DNA of 11,952 nt from an uncultured Phascolarctobacterium sp. GTDB taxonomy: Bacteria; Bacillota; Negativicutes; Acidaminococcales; Acidaminococcaceae. Made by a program: the position numbers and the translations under genes. Shown here in pieces: positions 1 through 7,730 of this stretch. Under the pieces are notes generated by a model. That model made no database searches. It saw only the letters and a program-made list of their open reading frames with translations, and was not told the origin of the DNA. Where the stretch lies: NCBI GenBank assembly GCA_946002345.1, contig CAMFZA010000032.1, positions 1 to 11,952 of the forward strand, read 5' to 3'. Each line of letters starts with the position of its first letter. Within the stretch, counting starts at the first letter, position 1.

Positions 1-20
1 TGATACTCCCCTATAAAAAT

Positions 21-53
21 GGCTATTTATCAACTGTTTGTTGTGACATAGCC
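21..53 (-). other. Possible second hairpin beyond the aminotransferase terminator
   Basis: GGCTAT (21-26) can pair with ATAGCC (48-53), and CAAC (31-34) with GTTG (40-43) inside it. Read on the minus strand, the hairpin is followed by ATTTTTATAG, so it could be a weak backup terminator behind the stronger one at 57-94. The large internal loop and short stems make this uncertain. I see no gene in bases 1-56. Confidence 0.25.
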
Positions 54-56
54 TTG

Positions 57-94
57 AAAAAAAGCGGCTGCTACCGAACTTTCAGTAGCAGCCG
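57..94 (-). terminator. Intrinsic terminator of the aminotransferase gene
   Basis: CGGCTGCTAC (65-74) and GTAGCAGCCG (85-94) form a perfect 10-bp GC-rich stem with a 10-nt loop. Read on the minus strand the stem is followed by one C and then seven U (complement of the A-run at 57-63), the classic Rho-independent layout. It lies about 37 bases past the stop codon of the minus-strand aminotransferase. In the plus direction the tail is only TAATTTT, so plus-strand termination would be weaker. Confidence 0.88.
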
Positions 95-130
95 TAATTT
101 TGGTGCTAATTTACACTTTCGTTTTGACTA

Positions 131-1321
131 TTATTTTCTGCCGGGATAAGCCTTCAAAGCTTCACCCAGAATGTAGATAGCGCGCTCCAGGTCCTCGCTC
201 TTCAAAACGTAAGCCAGACGAGCTTCGTTTACGCCAGCGCCAGGAGTGTTGTAGAAGCCGTTGCCGGGAGCAAACATCACGGTTTCGCCATCAATTTCGA
301 AGTTTTCCAGAGTCCAGATAGCAAACTTTTCTGCATCGTCCACGGGCATATTAACCATGATGTAGAAAGCACCCTTGGGGTCGGAAGCCTTGACGCCATC
401 CAGCTTAGCCAAGGCAGCCACAATGGTGTCACGACGCTTTTTATATTCCTTGTTGACAGCCTCCAGATAGGAAACGGGAGTGGTGTACAGGGCAGCTGCA
501 CCAACCTGCTCCAAAATGGGGGAGCACAGACGAGCTTGACAGCATTTAATGATTTGCTTGCTCAGTTCCTTATTCTTGCTAATGATGCAGCCAATGCGGG
601 CACCGCAAGCGCTGTAGCGTTTGGAAACGGAGTCAATAATAATCAGGTTTTCGTCCAGCTCAGGCATGGTGCCAAAGGAACGATATTCGCCATCATAAAC
701 AAACTCACGATAAACCTCGTCTGCAATCAGAGCCAAATCATATTTTTTCACAATGCGGGCAATCATATCCTGCTCTTCAGCAGTGTAAACAACACCGGTA
801 GGGTTGCCGGGGTTGGTCAACAGAATAGCCTTAGTATTGGGAGTGATGTGCTTTTCAATTTCCTCTTGGCTGGGCAGATGGTAGCCATTATCCACGCTGG
901 TGGGTACGGCATTGATTTTAGCACCAAACTCCTTGCAGAAGGTGGTGTAGTTAGCGTAGAAGGGCTCAAAAACCATGATTTCATCGCCAGCATCGCACAG
1001 AGCCATTACTGCCATGATCAAGGCTTCACTGCCGCCATTAGTAACAAAAATATCTTCGATTTCATAATTCATGCCTTTTTCAGCATAATATTTTTGGATA
1101 GCCTTTAAAAGGAACATTTCACCCTTGGAATTGCTGTAGGCAATAACAGGTGCTTCGTATTGACGAATACTGTTCATAAATTGGTCCGGAGTTTTGATAT
1201 CCGGTTGGCCAATATTCAAATGGTACACCTTTTTACCGGCAGCCTTGGCTGCATCAGCATAGGGGCTCAGCTTTCTAATGGGAGAAGAGGTTAATGCTTG
1301 TACGCGTGCAGAAAGTTTCAT
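131..1321 (-). CDS. Pyridoxal phosphate-dependent aminotransferase, class I (aspartate aminotransferase type)
   Basis: The 396-residue product is a fold-type I PLP aminotransferase that moves an amino group between an amino acid and a 2-oxo acid in the cytoplasm. Visible motifs are LNIGQPD near the N-terminus, NPGNPTG at about 170-176, the PLP-binding lysine K234 in SVSKRYSACGARIG, and R368 in NEARLAYVL, the position that in aspartate aminotransferases grips the substrate carboxylate. The length is normal for the family. An upstream in-frame GTG at 1387 would add 22 residues, but I chose the ATG at 1319-1321 because AAGGAG lies about 9 bases before it and the extra stretch would overlap the predicted transcription start. 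The gene stands alone, with its own promoter and terminator. Aspartate is the likeliest substrate, but alanine or another amino acid cannot be excluded from motifs alone. Confidence 0.93.
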   Translation of the reverse strand: MKLSARVQALTSSPIRKLSPYADAAKAAGKKVYHLNIGQPDIKTPDQFMNSIRQYEAPVIAYSNSKGEMFLLKAIQKYYAEKGMNYEIEDIFVTNGGSEALIMAVMALCDAGDEIMVFEPFYANYTTFCKEFGAKINAVPTSVDNGYHLPSQEEIEKHITPNTKAILLTNPGNPTGVVYTAEEQDMIARIVKKYDLALIADEVYREFVYDGEYRSFGTMPELDENLIIIDSVSKRYSACGARIGCIISKNKELSKQIIKCCQARLCSPILEQVGAAALYTTPVSYLEAVNKEYKKRRDTIVAALAKLDGVKASDPKGAFYIMVNMPVDDAEKFAIWTLENFEIDGETVMFAPGNGFYNTPGAGVNEARLAYVLKSEDLERAIYILGEALKAYPGRK

Positions 1322-1389
1322 ATAATATTGCTCCTTTAAAAAATATACTCTAATTACTGTCGTGGCTAGGGCCACAAGCTTACCCACAT

Positions 1390-1398
1390 ATTATAACA
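1390..1398 (-). promoter_or_regulatory. Extended -10 promoter for the aminotransferase
   Basis: Read on the minus strand this is TGTTATAAT, a perfect -10 hexamer with the TGn extension. No good -35 box sits 17 bases upstream, which extended -10 promoters tolerate. Transcription would start near 1383 and give a leader of about 60 nt. That leader contains a small hairpin, GTGGC (1362-1366) with GCCAC (1371-1375). Confidence 0.55.
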
Positions 1399-1407
1399 TA
1401 AGCTAAA

Positions 1408-1443
1408 GCACTGCGGTAGTGCAAAATAAATATATACTGTATA
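1408..1443. other. Small inverted repeats in the divergent intergenic region
   Basis: GCACT (1408-1412) and AGTGC (1418-1422) form a 5-bp hairpin. Next to it, TATAC-T-GTATA (1433-1443) is a perfect palindrome around the T at 1438 and extends to 17 bases with one mismatch. Such a palindrome just upstream of the aminotransferase promoter could be a repressor operator, but AT-rich palindromes also arise by chance and I cannot assign a regulator. The stretch from 1444 to 1525 holds only a short CCAGG/CCTGG hairpin (1490-1503) and no convincing gene. Confidence 0.3.
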
Positions 1444-1525
1444 CATATGCAAGGTAATATGCTACAATTGTCGCTTGTTTGTGTAAAGGCCAGGGATTCC
1501 TGGAGGGATTACTCATGGATATGGT

Positions 1526-1554
1526 TTGACTTTTACTACTCATCGTTATATAAT
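1526..1554 (+). promoter_or_regulatory. Sigma-70 promoter of leuS
   Basis: TTGACT (1526-1531) and TATAAT (1549-1554) are separated by exactly 17 bases, so 11 of 12 positions match the vegetative consensus. Transcription would begin around 1561 and give a leader of about 94 nt before leuS. The strength suits a highly expressed aminoacyl-tRNA synthetase gene. Confidence 0.8.
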
Positions 1555-1560
1555 AATACA

Positions 1561-1654
1561 GATAATGCGACTGTAACAATGCTGCGCGAGTCAGTAATCA
1601 TCAGAGTGTTACTGCACCACTGGAAGCAGAGAAAATAATGTTGGAGGTATTCAC
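1561..1654 (+). promoter_or_regulatory. leuS 5' leader with competing inverted repeats
   Basis: CAGTAA (1592-1597) can pair with TTACTG (1609-1614). The same right arm can instead pair, as TGTTAC (1607-1612), with GTAACA (1573-1578), so two mutually exclusive hairpins are possible. A 19-codon frame (1579-1638) containing adjacent Leu codons TTA CTG runs through it but has no Shine-Dalgarno. No U-tract follows either hairpin, so a transcription attenuator is not demonstrated. The strong GGAGG at 1643-1647, seven bases before the leuS ATG, fixes that start. Confidence 0.3.
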
Positions 1655-4144
1655 ATGCTGCAAGAAAAGTATGCTCCCCATGAGATTGAAGCTAAATGGC
1701 AAAAATACTGGGAAGAGCACAAAACCTTTAAGGTAGAAATCGACAAAAACAAACCTAAATCCTATGTGCTGGAAATGTTCCCTTATCCTTCCGGCAATCT
1801 GCATATGGGCCATGTACGCAACTATTCCATCGGCGACGTTGTGGCTCGTTTCCGCACCATGAAGGGCTTTAATGTGCTGCATCCCATGGGCTGGGACTCC
1901 TTTGGCATGCCTGCTGAAAATGCGGCAATTAAGCATGGCATTCCTCCGAAAAAATGGACTTTAGAAAATATTGCTAATATGACCCGTCAGCAAAAGGCCT
2001 TGGGTCTATCCTATGATTGGGACCGCGAGGTTGCTACCTGCAAGGAAGATTACTATAAATGGACCCAATGGTTCTTTGAACTGTTCTACAAACGTGGTTT
2101 GGCTGTAAAGAAAAAATCTGCTGTAAACTGGTGCGACACCTGTAACACTGTTTTGGCTAACGAGCAGGTTATTGACGGCAAATGCTGGCGCTGTGACCAC
2201 GATGTGGTAAAGAAGGATTTGAGCCAATGGTTCTTCAAAATCACTGATTATGCTGATGAACTCTTGAAGGATTTGGACCTTTTGGAGGGCTGGCCGGAGC
2301 GCGTAAAGACCATGCAACGCAACTGGATTGGCCGCAGCGAGGGCTTGGAGTTTACCTTCGAAATCCCCGCCTTGAACGATAAGGTTGCTGTTTACACCAC
2401 CCGTCCGGATACTGCTTATGGTGTAACCTTTATGGCCTTGGCTGCTGAGCATCCCCTGATTGAAAAGATTTGTGAAAACAACCCCAAGGCTGAAGAAATT
2501 AAAGCCTTCTGTGAGCGCGTGCGCAACCAAAGCGACATCGAGCGTACCTCCAGCGAAAGCGAAAAAGAGGGCATTTATACCGGCGTGGACTGCGTAAACC
2601 CCTATACCGGTCGCAAGGTAGAAATTTGGGTAACCAACTATGTACTGTATGATTATGGTACTGGCGCTGTTATGGGCGTGCCCACCGGTGACCAACGTGA
2701 CTGGATGTTTGCAGATAAATATGGCATCGACAAGATCGTGACCATTTGCCCCATTGGCAAAGAGCTGAAGCTGGAAGAAATGACCTGCGCTTACGAAGAA
2801 AAAGAAGGCATGCTGGTTAACTCCGGCGAATTCACCGGCATGGAAATGCATGCTGCTATGGCTGCCATCATGGACAAGGCCGAGGCTGAAGGCTTTGGTA
2901 AACGTCGCGTCAACTACCGTCTGCGCGATTGGCTGATCAGCCGTCAGCGTTATTGGGGCGCACCCATCCCCATTATTTATTGCCCCCACTGCGGCGAGGT
3001 GCTGGTGCCGGAAGAAGAGCTGCCGGTGCGCCTGCCTGAGGACGTAAGCTTCACTGCTGGCGCAAAATCCCCCTTGGCAACAAGCGAAAGCTTTGTACAT
3101 TGCAAATGCCCGAAATGCGGCGCTGATGCAACTCGTGAAACCGATACCATGGACACCTTCCTGTGCTCCTCCTGGTATTATCTGCGTTATACCGACCCGA
3201 AGAATGCTGAAAAAGCCTTTGATAAGGATGCCAACATGTATTGGGGTCCTGTTGACCAATATATCGGCGGCATTGAGCATGCTATTTTGCACCTCTTGTA
3301 TTCTCGCTTCTTCCTGAAGGTGCTGCGTGATGCTGGCCTGGTTGATTATGACGAGCCCTTCAGCAACCTGCTGACCCAGGGCATGGTTATTAAGGATGGC
3401 GCCAAGATGTCCAAATCCTTGGGCAATGTTGTTTCTCCGGAAGAAATTCTGGAAAAATATGGCGCTGATACAGCTCGCCTGTTCATCCTCTTTGCAGCTC
3501 CCCCTGAAAGAGAGTTGGAGTGGAGCGACCAAGGTGTAGAAGGCTCCTTCCGTTTCTTGAACCGCATTTGGCGTATTGTGGCCAACTTCATGCCCCAGCT
3601 GGAGCAAAAGGTTACCAGCTATGATGCTGCTACCCTGACCGAGGCTGACAAGGAGCTGCGCCGCATTCTCCACAGCAGTATTAAGAAGGTGACCAGCGAT
3701 ATCGAAACTCGCTTCAACTTTAACACTGCTATCTCCACCATGATGGAGTTGGTTAACGCTTTGTATGCTTACAAGGACGCTAAGCAAGAGCCTAATGCAG
3801 GTCTTGTTTACGAAGCCATCGTGGATTTGATCAAGATGCTGAGCCCCTTCGTGCCCCATATTACTGAAGAGCTGTGGCGTGGTGCTATCGACGAAAATAC
3901 CAGTGTACACGACCAAGCTTGGCCCGAATATAGCGAAGAAGCTATGAAGGTGGACAATGTGGAAATCGTACTACAGGTTAATGGCAAGGTTCGTGGCCGT
4001 CTGACCGTTCCGGCAGCTGCTACCAAGGAAGAGCTGGAGCAAATTGCTTTGGCTGATGCTAATGTGCAAGCCCACATTGGCGGTGCAACTGTGCGCAAGG
4101 TAATTTGCGTACCGGGCCGTCTGGTGAATATTGTAGCAAAATAA
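1655..4144 (+). CDS. leuS: Leucyl-tRNA synthetase
   Basis: This 829-residue class Ia synthetase activates leucine with ATP and charges tRNA-Leu in the cytoplasm. The catalytic Rossmann signatures are HMGH at 50-53 (HIGH motif) and KMSKS at 584-588. Cysteine pairs at C160/C163 (CDTC) and CWRC shortly after suggest a zinc knuckle. A second four-cysteine cluster (YCPHC ... CKCPKC, about 446-490) follows the editing insert. The CP1 editing domain shows the threonine-rich TTRPDT and [15 protein letters not shown]; the universally used Asp is D346, but the preceding His common in HDxRD is Gly345 here. The C-terminal anticodon-binding and tRNA-contact regions ([21 protein letters not shown]) are complete. 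The length is close to the bacterial norm (about 800-880). It has its own promoter and a terminator downstream. Confidence 0.98.
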   Translation: MLQEKYAPHEIEAKWQKYWEEHKTFKVEIDKNKPKSYVLEMFPYPSGNLHMGHVRNYSIGDVVARFRTMKGFNVLHPMGWDSFGMPAENAAIKHGIPPKKWTLENIANMTRQQKALGLSYDWDREVATCKEDYYKWTQWFFELFYKRGLAVKKKSAVNWCDTCNTVLANEQVIDGKCWRCDHDVVKKDLSQWFFKITDYADELLKDLDLLEGWPERVKTMQRNWIGRSEGLEFTFEIPALNDKVAVYTTRPDTAYGVTFMALAAEHPLIEKICENNPKAEEIKAFCERVRNQSDIERTSSESEKEGIYTGVDCVNPYTGRKVEIWVTNYVLYDYGTGAVMGVPTGDQRDWMFADKYGIDKIVTICPIGKELKLEEMTCAYEEKEGMLVNSGEFTGMEMHAAMAAIMDKAEAEGFGKRRVNYRLRDWLISRQRYWGAPIPIIYCPHCGEVLVPEEELPVRLPEDVSFTAGAKSPLATSESFVHCKCPKCGADATRETDTMDTFLCSSWYYLRYTDPKNAEKAFDKDANMYWGPVDQYIGGIEHAILHLLYSRFFLKVLRDAGLVDYDEPFSNLLTQGMVIKDGAKMSKSLGNVVSPEEILEKYGADTARLFILFAAPPERELEWSDQGVEGSFRFLNRIWRIVANFMPQLEQKVTSYDAATLTEADKELRRILHSSIKKVTSDIETRFNFNTAISTMMELVNALYAYKDAKQEPNAGLVYEAIVDLIKMLSPFVPHITEELWRGAIDENTSVHDQAWPEYSEEAMKVDNVEIVLQVNGKVRGRLTVPAAATKEELEQIALADANVQAHIGGATVRKVICVPGRLVNIVAK

Positions 4145-4146
4145 GT

Positions 4147-4192
4147 AGCACATTTGCTGTGCATAATTGCATAAGGTAGTTATGCTTGTGCT
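4147..4192 (+). other. Structured stretch between leuS and the terminator
   Basis: AGCACA (4147-4152) can pair with TGTGCT (4187-4192) and GCATAA (4161-4166) with TTATGC (4180-4185), giving a two-segment hairpin. A local GCACA/TGTGC hairpin (4148-4162) competes with the outer arm. I see no good promoter here. It may be part of the leuS 3' end or of a leader upstream of comEA. Confidence 0.3.
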
Positions 4193-4217
4193 CCCTAGTA
4201 GTGCAAGTGCAAATCAG

Positions 4218-4261
4218 AGAGTCTCTGAGAATGAAGTATTTTGTTCTCAGGGGCTCTTTTT
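4218..4261 (+). terminator. Strong intrinsic terminator between leuS and comEA
   Basis: AGAGTCTCTGAGAA (4218-4231) pairs with TTCTCAGGGGCTCT (4244-4257) over 14 bp including two G-U pairs, with a 12-nt loop and a T-run through 4261 (TTTTT, G, TTT). It should end leuS transcription. It is also only 16 bases from the comEA ATG, so any transcript reaching comEA from upstream must pass through it. Confidence 0.9.
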
Positions 4262-4277
4262 GTTTGGTGAGGTAAAA

Positions 4278-4919
4278 ATGGACAATAAGCAAAAGAAAAT
4301 AGCTTTTATAGGGGTTTTATTATTGGGCTGTGTGGCTACTAGTTGGTTGCAGGAGGCACCTAAACCACGGCCGGCATTGCAAGCACCAACCTTGGCCCAG
4401 CAGTTGGCCGGAGAACGCAGCCAGGCTAAGCAAAGCAAAACCATGCAGGTTTATGTGAATGGTGCTGTGCAGACCCCAGGAATTTATACCCTGCCTGCGG
4501 GCGCAAGAACCATGGATGCTTTGGAAGCTGCCGGGGGTTTGCGTCCTGAGGCCAAGGCGGACAGAGTGAATTTGGCCAAAAAATTGCGGGATGGGAGCCA
4601 GGTTTATGTGCCCTTTGTTAAAAATAATGGTGGTAGCAGGCCAGCAGCTCAGCAGAGCAGCGCCCCTAGGGTGGTAGGCGGTAGTGGTGGCAGCAGTACG
4701 GGTAAAGGCGGCGTGGTTGGCACGGGCAGGAAGGTTAATCTGAATACCGCTACTCAAGAGGAACTGATGGCTTTGCCGGGAGTGGGCGAAGCAACCGCTC
4801 TACGCATTATGGCATTGCGCAAGGTGCAGCCTTTGCGCAGGGTGGAGGATTTGCTGCAGGTGCGGGGGATTGGTCAGACCAAGCTGGAAAAGCTGCGCCC
4901 CTATGTTACGGTGATGTAA
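4278..4919 (+). CDS. comEA: ComEA-type DNA-binding competence protein (SLBB plus helix-hairpin-helix)
   Basis: The 213-residue protein is a membrane-anchored receptor that binds incoming double-stranded DNA during natural transformation and passes it to ComEC. An N-terminal hydrophobic segment (about 8-24) anchors it. An SLBB domain (about 56-113, QVYVNGAVQTPGIYTL to QVYVP) follows, then a Gly/Ser-rich linker (about 119-149). The C-terminal tandem helix-hairpin-helix (about 150-212) has VNLNTATQEELMALPGVGEA and VRGIGQTKLEKLRPYV, the typical ComEA DNA-binding unit. The start at 4278 follows GGTGAGG; an in-frame ATG at 4167 would put the leuS terminator inside the coding sequence, so I rejected it. 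The anchor contains LLLGC (Cys18), a marginal lipobox, so a lipoprotein form is possible. No comEB lies between it and comEC. Confidence 0.92.
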   Translation: MDNKQKKIAFIGVLLLGCVATSWLQEAPKPRPALQAPTLAQQLAGERSQAKQSKTMQVYVNGAVQTPGIYTLPAGARTMDALEAAGGLRPEAKADRVNLAKKLRDGSQVYVPFVKNNGGSRPAAQQSSAPRVVGGSGGSSTGKGGVVGTGRKVNLNTATQEELMALPGVGEATALRIMALRKVQPLRRVEDLLQVRGIGQTKLEKLRPYVTVM

Positions 4920-5149
4920 TCAGTTTATAGGAAATATGCCCTTGTAAATTATGCCTGCAGGTAGCTGGCAAGGAGGGGAATTGTTTGCTTTTTGTTGGCT
5001 AGCTAAAAACAAACAATTTATGGACTAAATTTTGTGAACTTAATGTGAATTATACTCATCCTCGGCGGTGGATGTGTCTTGGTATTTTGTAATAGTTGTT
5101 GTATTTTCCTGATGGAGCATGCATTTTTTGCGTGCATGGTGGTGTGTGG
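4920..5149. other. comEA-comEC gap with an AT-rich inverted repeat
   Basis: No convincing gene lies in these 230 bases. AATTGTTTG-C-TTTTT (4979-4993) pairs with AAAAACAAACAATT (5005-5018), a 14-bp stem with one bulged C and an 11-nt loop GTTGGCTAGCT. It is AT-rich and not followed by a U-tract, so it is a poor terminator. Just before it lies AAGGAGGGG (4970-4978), an excellent Shine-Dalgarno-like run; only a 15-codon TTG frame follows it (4981-5028). The octamer palindrome CCTGCAGG is at 4953-4960. TATACT at 5051-5056 resembles a -10 box but lacks a properly spaced -35. Confidence 0.4.
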
Positions 5150-7726
5150 ATGCATGGATTATTTGGGGGAGCAGTGGCCGTTGGCTGTGCCCTTTACCTG
5201 ACATTAACAACAAAGCTTGGCAGCACTCTTTCCCCTATGGCATTGTTACCTGCAACGCTGGGAGCCTTTTTACTGGCACTATTTCCCAAAAGTGCAGGTT
5301 GGCGCCGGGTAGGGATGGTTGTCTTTCTACTCTGCTTAGGCTTGCTGAACGGTTTGCGGGTGGGGCCCAGTGCGGCAGAGCAATTGCAGCCCTACTTTGA
5401 TAAGGATGTACTGGTTTGGGGGCGAGTGGAGCCCTTGAGCATTAAGCAAAAGGGGAATTTTACAAGTGTGCTTCTTCAGTGCGAAGCTCTTGGTGCGAGA
5501 CAGCAAGTTAGGAGGCTTGAGCAGCAAGGCAAGGCTGAACAGGACGGTGGGGGTGAAGCTTTACAGCTAGGGGAGCAGGTACTGCCTTATACTGGTAGAC
5601 TAAGAATAAGCTTGCCCAGCTCCGTGAAGCTGGAGAGCTTGTCTTCTGGGGGCAGCACTATGCTGGTGCAAGGACGCCTGGTACCCCTCCATAGCTTGCG
5701 TAATCCGGGCAGCTTTGATGGTGACACCTATAATAGGGTGAATAATATTGGTGGTCGTCTGCAAAAGGCACACCTGCTACAGGTCGGGATAGGGACTGCT
5801 CCTAATGCTGATGCCCAGACTGGGGAAGCAGTAGCGGGCCTCCTTAGTTGGCGGTACTGGCAGGAGCGCTTGGCTTGGTGGAATCTGGAGCTGCGTCAAA
5901 GCTTACAAAAGACTATGGGAGAGGGTGATGGCGCCCTGCTGGCAGGCATGCTCTTAGGCGGCAGTGGTGTGGGGACGACAGAAATGGAGGAAGCGAAGGA
6001 AATTTTTGCTGCCAATGGTCTTTCCCACCTGTTGTCCGTTTCGGGAACGCATCTGGTGTTGTTGGCCGGTTTGCTGAGGGTGTTTTTGCGTCCCCTGTTT
6101 GGTGGTCGTTACAAGCTCTACCTTGTGCTTTTGCTTATACTATACGCCTGCTTGTGCGGCTTGCGTCCTCCCGTAGTGAGGGCGCTGGCCATGAGCTCCG
6201 TCCTCCTCCTAGGTAGCAGGGAGCAGCAAAAACCTGACATTAGTAAGCAGCAAGCAGACAGGGGTACTTTGCTCTGCCTTGTGGCCATAGTGCTGCTGCT
6301 GTGCAAGCCCCTGTGGCTTTTGGATTTGGGCTTTCAGCTGTCCTTTGCTGCCACTGCCGGACTCATCTGGCTGCTGCCTTCTTGTCAAAGACTGTTACCC
6401 CAGGCTTTGCCAGAATTTTTATCGGAGAGTTTGGCCGTTACCATGGCCGCCCAGCTGGCAACCCTGCCCCTGCTGGTGGCCAATTTTCACCAGCTTTCGC
6501 TGATTTCCCTGCTCAGCAATGTGCTTTTGGTGCCTGTGTTAGAGCTGGTTGCTTTGGGAGGAGTGCTTGCCACGGCCTTGGCTTCCTCCTCCGTTGCCCT
6601 TTTGGTGGCTGGGGGACAGGAGTTAGCCAAGGTGGCGTCCTTTTTTCTGGACCAGCTTTTGCTACAGGGGGAGCTGCTAACCCACCTGCCCTGTAGCCAA
6701 CTGATTATGGGCAGTCTACCTGCTTGGTGCGCGGTGCTGTATTATGCTCTGCTCCTTTTGTGGGCAGATTTGCCTTGGGTGCAGTTTTGGCAGCAGTGTC
6801 AACGGCAGCTGCTATTGGCCCTTATGAGCACCCTCCTTGTGGGCACCATGCTGTGGCAATCATATGGACCGGGTAAGCTCACTGCCTACTTTTTGGACGT
6901 AGGGCAGGGGGATTGCGTGGTAATTGTTTCTCCACAAGGACAGGTCTTCGTCTATGACACCGGTGGCTTGCCCAGCTTGGACACGGGTAAGCAGGTGGTG
7001 GCGCCCTTTTTACGTAGCTTGGGCAAGGGTAGGGTGGATGTGCTGTGCCTGAGTCATTATGATTTTGACCATGTGGGTGGGGCAGTGGGCCTAATGAAGC
7101 AAATGGAGGTCAAGCAAGTTCTCCTGCCTCGGGAGGCCTTGGAGCCCGGTAATCTGCAGCTGTATAAGGTTATTTCCCAAACTGCCTTGGAGCGAGGATG
7201 CTCCATCAGGCTGGTAAAGCCGGGGGAGTGCTGGAGCTTGGGCGGTGGAGTAGCTGTAAGCTTCAATACAGCCACTATCCAGGAGCATCAGGACCTAAAT
7301 ATGGCATCCGCTGTAGAAGGTAATGAAGCCCTCAGCGGTAACGCTGCCAGCACGGTGGCCGCTGTAGCTAGCCCCTGGGGGAGCCTACTGTTGACGGGGG
7401 ACCTAGGCAGCGCCGAGGAAGAAATGCTGCCCATGGGTCACTTTGATGTGTTTAAGGCCGGGCATCATGGCTCGAAAAACAGCAATAGTGCCGCTTTCTT
7501 GCAGCGATTGCAGCCACGGTTAACAGTAATTTCCTGCGGTTATCGCAATCCCTATAACCATCCTCATCCAGAAGCCTTGGCCCGGCTTAGGGAGGTGGGG
7601 AGCGCAGTGCTACGCACGGACTTGCAGGGAAATGTGCGCCTCATTTTTGACGAATCGGGGATAAAATGCTATAGTTATATACATAATAACTATGAATTGA
7701 CCAGCGTAATCAGCAAAAAGGAGTGA
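5150..7726 (+). CDS. comEC: ComEC/Rec2 DNA uptake channel with metallo-beta-lactamase domain
   Basis: This 858-residue polytopic inner-membrane protein forms the channel through which one DNA strand enters during transformation. Hydrophobic helices at the N-terminus lead into a DUF4131/OB-like extracellular region. The Competence domain follows, with [13 protein letters not shown] near 259 and the conserved [15 protein letters not shown] near 292-305, then further membrane helices to about residue 570. The C-terminal metallo-beta-lactamase domain starts at FLDVGQGDC (about 581) and keeps H636, D638, D640 and H641 ([10 protein letters not shown]), TGDL at 749-752 and GHHGS with H772/H773. This is the candidate nuclease that degrades the non-transported strand. 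The start is uncertain: ATG 5150 follows GGTGGT, while GTG 5144 or TTG 5096 would add 2 or 18 residues. The reading frame is unbroken. Confidence 0.95.
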   Translation: MHGLFGGAVAVGCALYLTLTTKLGSTLSPMALLPATLGAFLLALFPKSAGWRRVGMVVFLLCLGLLNGLRVGPSAAEQLQPYFDKDVLVWGRVEPLSIKQKGNFTSVLLQCEALGARQQVRRLEQQGKAEQDGGGEALQLGEQVLPYTGRLRISLPSSVKLESLSSGGSTMLVQGRLVPLHSLRNPGSFDGDTYNRVNNIGGRLQKAHLLQVGIGTAPNADAQTGEAVAGLLSWRYWQERLAWWNLELRQSLQKTMGEGDGALLAGMLLGGSGVGTTEMEEAKEIFAANGLSHLLSVSGTHLVLLAGLLRVFLRPLFGGRYKLYLVLLLILYACLCGLRPPVVRALAMSSVLLLGSREQQKPDISKQQADRGTLLCLVAIVLLLCKPLWLLDLGFQLSFAATAGLIWLLPSCQRLLPQALPEFLSESLAVTMAAQLATLPLLVANFHQLSLISLLSNVLLVPVLELVALGGVLATALASSSVALLVAGGQELAKVASFFLDQLLLQGELLTHLPCSQLIMGSLPAWCAVLYYALLLLWADLPWVQFWQQCQRQLLLALMSTLLVGTMLWQSYGPGKLTAYFLDVGQGDCVVIVSPQGQVFVYDTGGLPSLDTGKQVVAPFLRSLGKGRVDVLCLSHYDFDHVGGAVGLMKQMEVKQVLLPREALEPGNLQLYKVISQTALERGCSIRLVKPGECWSLGGGVAVSFNTATIQEHQDLNMASAVEGNEALSGNAASTVAAVASPWGSLLLTGDLGSAEEEMLPMGHFDVFKAGHHGSKNSNSAAFLQRLQPRLTVISCGYRNPYNHPHPEALARLREVGSAVLRTDLQGNVRLIFDESGIKCYSYIHNNYELTSVISKKE

Positions 7727-7730
7727 TAGC

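Noticed and set aside
536..1108. 190-codon plus-strand frame inside the aminotransferase
   Set aside because: Antisense to a clear PLP aminotransferase with all motifs intact; no start signals of its own.
1447..1638. 63-codon plus-strand frame upstream of leuS
   Set aside because: No ribosome-binding site, it spans the leuS promoter, and its translation looks like random AT-rich sequence.
1440..1654. T-box riboswitch upstream of leuS
   Set aside because: AGAGTGTTACTGC at 1603-1615 loosely resembles the T-box consensus, but it lacks the UGGN that must pair with the tRNA end. No stem I features or terminator are visible, and the leader from the predicted start is only about 94 nt.
2006..3916. 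636-codon minus-strand frame opposite leuS
   Set aside because: It is an antisense shadow of the highly biased leuS codons; leuS is complete and unmistakable on the plus strand.
5031..5056. Promoter for comEC with TATACT as the -10
   Set aside because: The nearest TTGTGA/TTTGTG -35 candidates are only 13-14 bases away and the -10 lacks a TG extension, so support is too weak.
5119..5400. Alternative frame starting at ATG 5119 after GGAG
   Set aside because: The spacing from GGAG to ATG is only one base, and the frame overlaps the ComEC N-terminus without family resemblance.
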